DNA from: Paenibacillus sp. FSL R5-0490
Lineage (GTDB): Bacteria > Bacillota > Bacilli > Bacillales > Cytobacillaceae
Direction: 5' to 3'
NCBI RefSeq assembly: GCF_001956215.1
Contig: NZ_MRTQ01000011.1
Location: 62,001-126,000, forward strand
DNA: 64,000 bases
Shown here: one piece after another, positions 1 through 7,507 of the stretch
Numbering within the stretch: the first letter of the stretch is position 1
Layout of the letters: each line of letters opens with the position of its first letter
The notes under the pieces: model-generated
Database searches by the model: none
Seen by the model: the letters and a program-made list of their open reading frames with translations, nothing else
Told to the model about the DNA's origin: nothing
Program-made: the position numbers and the translations under genes

Positions 1-681
1 ATAAGCTGAAATGGGCTGATATCCGTTAACAGCCAGAATCAAGTCATACTTCTCTGTCCTTTTGGCGAAATCCTCCTTTTTATAATCGATGGCATGATCT
101 GCTCCAAGAGTACGCAAAATGTCTAAGTTTCTTGTACTGCATATACCGGTAACCTCAGCACCGAATGATTTGGCGATTTGTACGGCGAAAGTTCCCACAC
201 CCCCTGACGCCCCATAAATCAAGACCCTCTGTCCTGCTTGAATGTTTCCTTTGTTCCTTAAGGCCTGCAGTGCTGTGACTCCCGCCATAGGAACTGCGGC
301 TGCCTCCTTGTAAGTAAGATTCGCTGGTTTTATGGCCAGGGCCTTTTCAGGGACAGATACATATTCAGCAAAACCGCCCCAGCCGCAGCCTGAAAGGTCT
401 CCGTACACATTATCGCCTGGCTGAAACTGTGTCACGCCTTTGCCGACTGCTTCCACCTGACCAGCGATGTCACCTCCTGGTACCGTGTGTCTTGGTTTGA
501 GAAGACCGTAGGCAAAGCGTGCCAGGTATGGTTTTCCTTTTAAAAGAACAAGATTCCCATAATTCACAGATGCTGCGTGAACCTTGACGAGTACCTCTTG
601 ATCCCTGGGCACTGGTTTATCTAAATCTGTCAATCTAAGATTATCTGGCGTACCGTATTTTTGATATACGATTGCTTTCAG
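1..681 (-). CDS. NAD(P)-dependent quinone oxidoreductase / zinc-type alcohol dehydrogenase family protein, 3' end outside window
   Basis: The reverse strand is open for 227 codons to the window edge and reads as the N-terminal two thirds of a medium-chain dehydrogenase/reductase of the quinone-oxidoreductase type. It shows the GroES-like start (KAIVYQKYGTPDNLRL), the PGGDIAGQVEAVGKGV segment, and the Rossmann motif YGASGGVGTFAVQIAK that binds NAD(P)H. The catalytic-zinc cysteines of true alcohol dehydrogenases are not evident, which favours a quinone reductase. The family normally begins MKAIVY; here the codon before KAIVY is CTG (679-681), with no ATG, GTG or TTG in frame between it and the upstream stop. 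A GGAAC sequence lies about 8 bases before it. The start is therefore either a rare CTG or a mutated ATG. Confidence 0.8.
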   Translation of the reverse strand, partial: MKAIVYQKYGTPDNLRLTDLDKPVPRDQEVLVKVHAASVNYGNLVLLKGKPYLARFAYGLLKPRHTVPGGDIAGQVEAVGKGVTQFQPGDNVYGDLSGCGWGGFAEYVSVPEKALAIKPANLTYKEAAAVPMAGVTALQALRNKGNIQAGQRVLIYGASGGVGTFAVQIAKSFGAEVTGICSTRNLDILRTLGADHAIDYKKEDFAKRTEKYDLILAVNGYQPISAY

Positions 682-820
682 ACAAATCGTTCCTAATTTT
701 CCAGGTAACGCATAAGTTTAAAAGTATATCTTTTAATTCTATTCCGGGAAATATAATCCTTCTTTTGCTGAAGAAGAAGGACTATAAGGGTTAATAAAGT
801 CCGTTTTTTAAAATATTTAA

Positions 821-863
821 AATATTCCTTTGCAGGAATATTCCTGACAGTGTATATTATAAT
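821..863 (+). promoter_or_regulatory. Probable ArsR autoregulatory promoter with operator palindrome
   Basis: A 9-bp perfect inverted repeat (AATATTCCT at 821-829, AGGAATATT at 834-842) overlaps a candidate -35 (TTGCAG, 830-835). This is separated by 17 bases from TATATT (853-858); an alternative -10 TATAAT lies at 858-863. ArsR-type repressors bind such palindromes over their own promoter. The assignment to the downstream regulator is an inference from position. Confidence 0.5.
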
Positions 864-951
864 CATGGAAAGTTAAAATTAAGGAATCGGGGGTGGGAGC
901 TACAATAGAAATGGAAAAAGTCAACAAAATCACGCTGGGAGATGATACAAC

Positions 952-1278
952 ATGAACGGGCAAATTTTCAGTGCACTGGCTGAGCCCAACCGCCTGGATA
1001 TCATTGACCTGCTGCTGGAGGGAGCACTTCCGGTGGGGGATATTGCCAAAAAGCTTGATTTAAACCAGCCTCAAACCTCAAAACATCTTCGCGTTCTTTG
1101 TGACGCTGGTCTTGTGGAAGTTCAACCGATCGCCAACCGCAGGATTTATAAAATCAGGCATGAACCGTTTCAGGAACTGGATAGGTGGCTTGATTCCTAT
1201 CGCCGATTATGGGAAGGCAGGATGGATAGGCTGGATGATTACCTTAACGTATTGCAGGGCAAAAAACCTTTGAATTGA
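952..1278 (+). CDS. ArsR/SmtB-family winged-helix transcriptional regulator
   Basis: This 108-residue protein has the full ArsR winged helix: FSALAEPNRLDIIDLL (helix 1-2), a recognition region LNQPQTSKHLRVLCDAGLV near residues 37-55, and the wing VQPIANRRIYKI. There is no CxC metal-binding motif in helix 3, so it is not an arsenic/cadmium sensor of the classical type. It belongs to the subgroup normally paired with an AHSA1/SRPBCC gene, which follows here. A palindrome over the likely promoter (821-842) suggests autorepression. The start ATG overlaps the stop (ATGA) of a 14-codon leader frame (911-955) with its own GGGAG, so translational coupling is possible. GGGAGATGATACAAC precedes the start. 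Confidence 0.88.
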   Translation: MNGQIFSALAEPNRLDIIDLLLEGALPVGDIAKKLDLNQPQTSKHLRVLCDAGLVEVQPIANRRIYKIRHEPFQELDRWLDSYRRLWEGRMDRLDDYLNVLQGKKPLN

Positions 1279-1353
1279 TGAATAAACCCAGGTAAGGTCT
1301 GTCTCTAGAGTTGCGACGGTTTTTCAAATACAGCTTCTAATGGAGGAGTAATA

Positions 1354-1869
1354 ATGTCAAATAATGCAATGCTTTCAAGAGTTGAAGATGAACGGGTGCT
1401 GGTATTGGAACGCGTATTCGATGCACCGCGCGAGCTTGTCTATAGAATGTTTAAAGAGCCCGAACACCTGAAACACTGGTGGGGCCCGAGAGGCTGGGAG
1501 CTCCCGGTTTGCAGCGTAGACTTCAGACCTGGTGGAGTATGGCATTATTGCATGAAGTGTGTCGACCGGAATCAGGGCCAATTCTATGGCATGGAATCCT
1601 GGGGCAAGGGGATATACAAGGAGATTAGCGAGCCGGAGAGGATCAGCTATACTGACTATTTTTCCGATGCTGAAGGGACTATTAATGAGGATATGCCCTC
1701 TACTGAAGTGACTCTGGAATTTGTGGATGTGGACGGAAAAACAAAATTAATTAACCGTGGAGAATATGTATCCGCAGAGGCGCTCCAGTCCGTAATGGAA
1801 ATGGGTATGCTGCAGGGTATTACAGATACTTGGAATCGTCTGGAAGAACATTTGAACGAGATCAAATAA
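1354..1869 (+). CDS. SRPBCC / AHSA1-family protein
   Basis: The 171-residue protein carries the activator-of-Hsp90-ATPase homologue 1 fold of the START/SRPBCC superfamily. The marker start is RVFDAPRELVYRMFKEPEHL and HWWGPRGW near residues 22-50, and the family's C-terminal helix is WNRLEEHLNEI. The fold makes a hydrophobic ligand pocket; the ligand is unknown for most bacterial members. A GGAGG sits 8 bases before the ATG. It lies 75 bases after an ArsR gene, the common genomic pairing for this family, so it is probably regulated by and co-transcribed with it. A second, unrelated-in-context AHSA1 gene lies at 43570. Confidence 0.85.
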   Translation: MSNNAMLSRVEDERVLVLERVFDAPRELVYRMFKEPEHLKHWWGPRGWELPVCSVDFRPGGVWHYCMKCVDRNQGQFYGMESWGKGIYKEISEPERISYTDYFSDAEGTINEDMPSTEVTLEFVDVDGKTKLINRGEYVSAEALQSVMEMGMLQGITDTWNRLEEHLNEIK

Positions 1870-1918
1870 CGAAATTGAACATACAGAAGGCAAGATTGGC
1901 TGCAAATTTATAAATTAA

Positions 1919-2080
1919 AAATGGCGTTGATCCTAGAAGGATTAACGCTTATTTTTGAATTACGCTTGTAGGTGCAACCGATAATCAAAGTTCCCTTTTG
2001 ATGTGGATTTTTTTATTCACTAAAGGGTGAGTAAAAAAATCGTCTTGACTATTTATGAGGGAGGAACAATTGGCAATTCG
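1919..2080 (+). repeat. Decayed repeated sequence, related to 33048-33260 and 36740-36780
   Basis: The 20-base string from 1936 to 1955 recurs exactly at 33048-33067. About 45 bases later both sites have a related stretch around GTTCCCTTTTGATGTGG / GTTCCCTTTGATGTGG, followed by a degenerate reading frame (here SKKIVLTIYEGGTIGN). A third locus near 36760 has a similar GKIILTI reading. No frame is intact. It looks like remains of one short gene family or mobile element scattered in the region. The bases 2080-2370 show nothing else I can assign. Confidence 0.45.
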
Positions 2081-2372
2081 AGATTGAGTCTTGATGAAGT
2101 CAATATATGATCTATTTGGAAACTAAAGACAAGGGCTTGTTTAGAATTATTTTTTATAACCTTTAGGTGTTGAAAACGATAAAGAATAGCGCGCAATGCA
2201 GCACGCTATTTATCTAAGATCAGATTTGATTTGGCATCGTTTCTATTTATGAAGCGTCCTCTAGATATAAATACTTCTTCTCGAAAACTGAAGTATACGC
2301 CATCTGCATTGATAATTATATATTTTTGGTAGGTTTTGTACTATTTTCTTTTATTTTGGTTCCAAGCTATAT

Positions 2373-2960
2373 CTAGGAAAGTCGTTTTGTTTTTAAAAGG
2401 GCAAATATCCAGTGTAAGAGCTTATTTACACAAGCAATAACAGCTACTTTAAAAGGTTTTCCTTCTTCACTTTTTTTATCATAGAACTCTCGTAATTTCT
2501 TATTTCGAGGAATAATCTCATCGCTTGTTTTGCTCTTACGACAGTCACGAATCGCACAACGAACAGCAATATATTAGGCGTGACAAAGCCTGCTAGATTT
2601 TCTTTTCGTGATTCGGTTTTGGGTGGCTGTAAACTTACTCTATTTCTCCAATTTCTGAAATGATCGTTGCAGAGATCTTTTCTCAGATACCTGAGATAGA
2701 TTTGATAATATTATATTCTTGAACTTCTTTTGCGAGGGCATCTATCTCTGACTCTAACTTGGATAGGTGCTCTTTGTATTGAAGAATGATGGTTATATAC
2801 ATACCATGACTCAATAATATGACGCTGATACAAAGTCTTTTCAAACGGATTTCGGTTTGCGGCAGCTTTGAGTTGAATAGCTTTTTCATAATTACCTGAT
2901 TCTACTCCTAAAAGTTGTCGCACGTACCTTTTAATAATCGTGAAATATCCGTATAGAATA
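2373..2960 (-). pseudogene. IS110-family transposase remnant (C-terminal half, several stops and a deletion)
   Basis: Read on the reverse strand in shifting frames the sequence gives pieces typical of IS110-type transposases in order: RQLLGVESGNYEKAIQLKAA, the helix-hairpin-helix region EYNIIKSISGI followed by a stop, ATIISEIGEIE, then NKKLREFYDKKSEEGKPF and VAVIACVNKLLHW, ending in TKRLS and a stop. The segment between the SEIGEI and CAIRDCRKSK regions, which normally holds the YAGIDP/SGK part, is missing. Stops and frameshifts show that it is dead. No terminal repeats were found, as expected for IS110, which usually lacks them. Confidence 0.75.
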
Positions 2961-3287
2961 CGGTATATCAAAAAATATAATTAAGTTAACATTTCTTATA
3001 ACTTTTGCCTGCCCAGTGATGACTATGAACACCCTCGATAATCCGTCTTTTCGTACTAACCTATTGATTTAAATATTTATCTCTGTCTTCATTAGTTCTT
3101 CTTATAGAATATTCAATTTGTAAATAGTGTCACTAAATCTATTAATAGATATAAGTTGTGGAAGTATTGTTTAGATAATATTTGCTTCTTTATAACTCGT
3201 GTATATTTCTATATTGCTTTGTCAGAAGGGTTTCCCCAGATTTTAGCGAATTTTTATGTAGTTAAGCACTTTAAAGGAGGAATCTCT

Positions 3288-4808
3288 TTGGATCTTCGAA
3301 CAGTATTTGAATATTCTATTGAAAGACATCCTCAAAAGGTTGCCATTATAGACGGGGATAGAAGGTATACATACCGGCAGCTGGGTTTAGAGGTTAACAG
3401 TGTAGCCTCTTCCTTACATAGACTCGGTGTTAATAAAAATGACCGAATAGCTGTGCTTTTGAAAAACCGTTTTGAAACAGTGGTTATATTCTGGGCCATT
3501 CAAAAACTTGGTGCTATATTTGCAGGAATAAATGTTAGACAATCCCAAGAAATCGTTCATTATTGTTTAAGTGATTTAGAGTCGAAATTTGTTATCTACG
3601 ATGTTTCGACTGAGTATTTAATTAACAAAAAAAGGTTCATGGAAAGGCCAGTATTTATAAATATTGATGGAAATGGCGGGGATATTAATTATGAGGAACT
3701 AAAAAAACAAGAATCTTACGACTTTAATCCCAATCAAATCAATGAAAATGATTTAGCCGTCATCTTATATACTTCTGGTACAACAGGTAATCCAAAGGGT
3801 GTTCCACGTTCACATCAAAATGAATATGCAGCTGCTTTTGCCCATATCTTCCAATGTCATTATGAGTGGCATGATTCCACATTAGGGGTAGTACCCCTGT
3901 ATCACACAATGGGATTGCGCTCCCTGCTTAGTATGGTGCTGTTAAATGGTACCTTCATCATTCTTCGGGATTTCGACTCTTATGAGGCTATTCAATTAAT
4001 AGAACAAGAAAACATAAATAGTCTATATCTGCTCCCTAATATGTATCATGATATGGCAACATTGCCTGAAGCGAATAAATCGAATTTTAATGAATTGCGT
4101 ACTATTGTGTATGCAGGAGCTCCTATGACAAGCAAATTAATTGGCTTATGTATGGAAGTTTTCCGTCCCAAGTATTTTATTAACCACTATGGCAGTACAG
4201 AAATTTACACCTATTCCTATTGTGATCATATCTCGGAAAAGCCTGGATGTGTTGGGAAGCCAGGCATCCATCAAAATTTAAGGATTATAGAACCTGATAT
4301 CAGCCGTTCCAAGACACCTGCTGACACCGTTAAGGATGGAGAAATAGGTGAAATTATTGTTCATATCGGCTCCCCTGAATCGTTTAAAGGGTATTGGAAT
4401 AAACCGGATCATACGAAAAGAAGTGTGATTCAAAATTGGTTTTATACAGGGGATTTAGGATACAAAGATGAAGATGGAGATATGTTTGTGATAGGACGCC
4501 TAGATGAAATGATTCTTCAAGCTGGAGATAATATATATCCTATAGAGGTCGAATCTGTACTATTAGAACATGAGAAGGTTCAGGAAGCTGTTGTGGTTGG
4601 GGAAGATGATGAACGCTGGGGACAAGTGGTGGTTGCATATATCGTTCCAAGTGATCCATCTTTGACCGTTAATGAATTGGATTTGTTTTGCAAAAGACAC
4701 CCTAAATTATCAAACTATAAACGGCCAAGAAAATATATCTTTCAAGCATCTTTTCCAAAAACGGCTGTAGGAAAAATAATGCGTAAAAAAATTAAATCAA
4801 GTTATTAA
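3288..4808 (+). CDS. AMP-forming acyl-CoA synthetase / CoA ligase, copy 1
   Basis: Acyl-adenylate-forming enzyme of 506 residues that would join a carboxylic acid to CoA with ATP. The AMP-binding P-loop LYTSGTTGNPKGVPRSH lies near residue 160, NHYGSTE near 300, YTGDLG near 385, and the C-terminal catalytic lysine is in TAVGKIMRKK. The TTG at 3288 is chosen because AAAGGAGG ends 7 bases before it and the resulting start (MDLRTVFEY) aligns with the paralogue at 11775 (MDLGKLFDF). By eye about half the residues are identical to that paralogue. Its hinge motif is unusual: MILQAGDNIYP where the family has MIISGGENIHP. Probably serves the adjacent Mo-hydroxylase operon. Confidence 0.88.
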   Translation: MDLRTVFEYSIERHPQKVAIIDGDRRYTYRQLGLEVNSVASSLHRLGVNKNDRIAVLLKNRFETVVIFWAIQKLGAIFAGINVRQSQEIVHYCLSDLESKFVIYDVSTEYLINKKRFMERPVFINIDGNGGDINYEELKKQESYDFNPNQINENDLAVILYTSGTTGNPKGVPRSHQNEYAAAFAHIFQCHYEWHDSTLGVVPLYHTMGLRSLLSMVLLNGTFIILRDFDSYEAIQLIEQENINSLYLLPNMYHDMATLPEANKSNFNELRTIVYAGAPMTSKLIGLCMEVFRPKYFINHYGSTEIYTYSYCDHISEKPGCVGKPGIHQNLRIIEPDISRSKTPADTVKDGEIGEIIVHIGSPESFKGYWNKPDHTKRSVIQNWFYTGDLGYKDEDGDMFVIGRLDEMILQAGDNIYPIEVESVLLEHEKVQEAVVVGEDDERWGQVVVAYIVPSDPSLTVNELDLFCKRHPKLSNYKRPRKYIFQASFPKTAVGKIMRKKIKSSY

Positions 4809-4879
4809 AGATAGATGGGACTTTCAAATTTTTATCATAAAAGCAATATTTTAAACATGAAATAGGCAGGAGGCTTGAA

Positions 4880-5629
4880 ATGCCCAATATGCTAATTGTA
4901 GATGATGAATACGAAAGCCGTTATGTCCTTCGTGAGTTTATAACTTCCAGTGAATATCATTATTTTTCTGTACATGAAGCAGAAACATATGAAAAAGGAC
5001 TGTTAATGCTTAAACAGCTAAAGCCTTCCATCCTTATAGTTGAGATCTCCTTGCCGGGCAACAATGGTTTCGAACTGGGAAAAGAAGCAAAGCGGTGGGA
5101 TCCGGAAATTTCTGTAATAATCTATACTCAGCTAAAAATATTTGAATATGTCCAAAGTGCTATTAATCTAGGGTTTTCAGCATTTTTGCTAAAACCGGTG
5201 TCAAGAAGTGAAATCAAACAGGCTTTTGAGCGAATAATTGTCCATAGTCTATCGACGGAGACAAACCGTTTTACAGGAAAGCGGGAAGATACCCCAAATG
5301 TCGATCTTGCCCATCCAATTGAATCATCTATTCAATATATTCAGAGTCATTTTAAAAACCCTATTACACTAAATCAGGTTGCGGATTCAGTCTATTTAAG
5401 CCCTTCCCATTTTAGCCGTTTATTCAAGGAAGAAATGGGTGTAACCTTTATCGAGTATTTAACTGCATATAGAATAGAGCAATCGAAGTCATTGCTCAAA
5501 ATGACCTCTTTACCTATTGAGGTAATCGCCCATCAAATAGGCTTTACTAGTTCTGGGTATTTTGCAACGACCTTTAAAAAAAGCGAACGCTGTACACCAT
5601 CTGAATATAGAAGTCTTTTTATAAATTAA
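4880..5629 (+). CDS. Response regulator with AraC-type DNA-binding domain (YesN-like), atypical receiver
   Basis: A receiver domain (residues 1-125) is joined to a C-terminal AraC/XylS double helix-turn-helix (about 150-249, with LNQVADSVYLSPSHFSRLFK and a second motif IGFTSSGYFATTFK). The receiver keeps the acidic pair (VDDE, residues 8-10), the threonine (IIYTQ) and the lysine (LLKPV), but the phospho-acceptor position reads LIVEISLPG with Glu55 instead of Asp. Glutamate at this site often mimics phosphorylation or abolishes it, so the protein may act without a kinase; none is encoded nearby. AGGAGG lies upstream of the ATG. Its position between a CoA ligase and the Mo-hydroxylase operon suggests that it controls them. 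Confidence 0.88.
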   Translation: MPNMLIVDDEYESRYVLREFITSSEYHYFSVHEAETYEKGLLMLKQLKPSILIVEISLPGNNGFELGKEAKRWDPEISVIIYTQLKIFEYVQSAINLGFSAFLLKPVSRSEIKQAFERIIVHSLSTETNRFTGKREDTPNVDLAHPIESSIQYIQSHFKNPITLNQVADSVYLSPSHFSRLFKEEMGVTFIEYLTAYRIEQSKSLLKMTSLPIEVIAHQIGFTSSGYFATTFKKSERCTPSEYRSLFIN

Positions 5630-5647
5630 ATAAAGGATAATTAATAT

Positions 5648-5682
5648 AAGGATAAGTCCCATTTCGGGATTTATCCTTTTTT
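5648..5682 (+). terminator. Intrinsic terminator after the AraC-type regulator
   Basis: AAGGATAAGTCCC, a 5-base loop, then GGGATTTATCCTT (one G-T pair) followed by TTTT. It separates the regulator from the Mo-hydroxylase operon, which therefore needs its own promoter in 5683-5779. A TATAAT at 5742-5747 has no good -35, as expected for an activator-dependent promoter. Confidence 0.85.
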
Positions 5683-5779
5683 AATAATATTTTAAAAGAT
5701 CATTTGCAAATATATTAAAACCTCAAAATTACGAATGTTCATATAATTCAATTAACACATTCAAAGGAGCGAAGGAGCT

Positions 5780-6892
5780 TTGATTATAAATGAACTTAAG
5801 AGATGCATTCGAAATAATGAAAAAGCAATCCTAGCAACTATCATTGATAAAAAGGGTTCTTCCTATCGCCAAGTTGGGGCAAAAAGCCTCATTTTCTCAG
5901 ATGGAACTGCTTATGGTGTACTTAGCGGTGGGTGCATTGAGCAAGACTTGCTTGAACATGCAAGGGATGTATTTGAGACAGGTGAACCAAAACAGATTAT
6001 TTATGACCTAAGAAATGATCATAATGTGCCATGGGGGTTAGGTGTTGGGTGCAATGGCGTCATAACAGTTTTGCTTTCGCTTATAGATCCTGTAAATAAT
6101 AGAGAATCAGCTGTAAAGCAATTCAAAGTATTAAAAAAGCAATCTCTAAGTAAGGAACCATATCCAGTCTGTACAGTCATTAAATCAAGTAATCATAATG
6201 CGCTTCTTCCAGGAACTATTCTAGAAAATATTGAGTTGCCCTTATTTAAGATTATGTCAAGCGGGATTCAAGAAAATTATTCAATTGAGGTGGATGGAAA
6301 AAAGGAAACCGTAACTTTATTTTTGGAAACGATTACACCGATGCCTCATATCATCATTTTCGGAGCAGGACCAGATGCATCATCGTTAATAGATCAATTA
6401 AAGTTTTTACATTGGAGAGTAACAATAGTGGATCATCGTCCAGGATATTTAAATAAGGATAACTTTCCTTACGCAGATGAATTGAACTTAGTGCCGCAGG
6501 GAGAGTTTCCGGAAGATTTAAATGCGAGTGAAAATTCTTATGCAATCATCATGACTCACCATTATGAACAAGACCTTGTTTATTTGAAGGGATTGCTCAA
6601 GCAGAATCTTTGCTATATAGGCCTATTGGGTCCGAAGAGAAGGTTCAATAATCTTAAAAAGGATCTTCAAGCACAAGGGTTCATGATACCTGCAAAAGCT
6701 GTTGAAAAAATATATTCACCTATAGGTCTTGATATAGGCTCTGAGACACCTGAGGAAATAGCACTGAGTATCGCAGCAGAAATTATGGCCCACAAAAATA
6801 AAACGAGCAGCCAATCGCTTAAATGGAAAAAGGATTCAATTCATTCTCCAAATCCCGCTTCATATGAAAGATTAAAAGAATTGGTTCAATAG
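5780..6892 (+). CDS. XdhC/CoxI-family molybdenum hydroxylase maturation factor
   Basis: XdhC-type proteins bind the molybdenum cofactor, assist its sulfuration and insert it into xanthine-dehydrogenase-family enzymes. The N-terminal XdhC/CoxI domain shows KGSSYRQVGAKSLIF and LSGGCIEQDL near residues 25-60. The C-terminal Rossmann-type domain shows IIIFGAGPDASSL near residue 190 and YIGLLGPKRR near 275. Length (370) is normal. The start is a TTG preceded by AAGGAG; no better start is present. It is the first gene of the operon and is equivalent to pucA of the B. subtilis purine-catabolism cluster. The next gene begins directly after its stop. Confidence 0.88.
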   Translation: MIINELKRCIRNNEKAILATIIDKKGSSYRQVGAKSLIFSDGTAYGVLSGGCIEQDLLEHARDVFETGEPKQIIYDLRNDHNVPWGLGVGCNGVITVLLSLIDPVNNRESAVKQFKVLKKQSLSKEPYPVCTVIKSSNHNALLPGTILENIELPLFKIMSSGIQENYSIEVDGKKETVTLFLETITPMPHIIIFGAGPDASSLIDQLKFLHWRVTIVDHRPGYLNKDNFPYADELNLVPQGEFPEDLNASENSYAIIMTHHYEQDLVYLKGLLKQNLCYIGLLGPKRRFNNLKKDLQAQGFMIPAKAVEKIYSPIGLDIGSETPEEIALSIAAEIMAHKNKTSSQSLKWKKDSIHSPNPASYERLKELVQ

Positions 6893-6898
6893 TTGAAG

Positions 6899-7507
6899 AT
6901 GGAAATCTGGAACATTGTCTTAGCGGCTGGTCATTCTACCAGGATGAAAGGAACTCATAAGTTACTTAAAAAGTTTGAAGATGAAACAATCCTAAGATAT
7001 ACCGTCAATAAAATATCGGCTAACATGGCCAGTAAAACGATGGTTGTATTGAATAGGGATTTTCCTGAATTGGAAAGTGAAATCCGAGATTTGCCAGTAT
7101 CTATTGTATGGAATCCTTGTCCGAAACTTGGAATTAGCAGTTCCCTTGCTGCAGCAATTGAAAGCTTGTCTCCTGCGTGTGAAGCTTTGTTGATAACACT
7201 GGCTGATCAGCCCGAAATAAAAGTAGAAGTAATGAACGAAGTAATTACAGAGTATCTCATATCAAAAAATCCCTTAATTATAACTTCATATAGAGGAAAA
7301 ATCAGGCACCCCATTTTATTTGGCCAATTGTATTTCAATGAACTCTTGAACCTAAAGGGAGATCAAGGAGCAAAATTACTTATTAGTGCTAATAAAGAAA
7401 AGGCGCACATTTATTATGAGGATGAAGAAGCTCCGGAGGACATCGATACTATTGAAGATTATAGGAGACTATTAAAAAGGAGGAATGAAATTGACCTATG
7501 TAGGTAA
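6899..7507 (+). CDS. MobA/MocA-like molybdenum cofactor cytidylyltransferase
   Basis: Nucleotidyltransferase fold of the MobA/MocA family, which adds CMP (or GMP) to molybdopterin. Visible motifs are the N-terminal nucleotide-binding loop LAAGHSTRMKGTHKLL, a central LLITLADQPEI (metal-binding Asp) near residue 100, and HPILFG. Xanthine-dehydrogenase-family hydroxylases of bacteria usually carry the cytosine dinucleotide form, so MocA-like activity is the better guess; it corresponds to pucB of B. subtilis. Two starts are possible, TTG at 6893 directly after the xdhC stop and ATG at 6899; neither has a strong ribosome binding site, pointing to translational coupling. Its end overlaps the large-subunit gene by 17 bases. 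Confidence 0.82.
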   Translation: MEIWNIVLAAGHSTRMKGTHKLLKKFEDETILRYTVNKISANMASKTMVVLNRDFPELESEIRDLPVSIVWNPCPKLGISSSLAAAIESLSPACEALLITLADQPEIKVEVMNEVITEYLISKNPLIITSYRGKIRHPILFGQLYFNELLNLKGDQGAKLLISANKEKAHIYYEDEEAPEDIDTIEDYRRLLKRRNEIDLCR

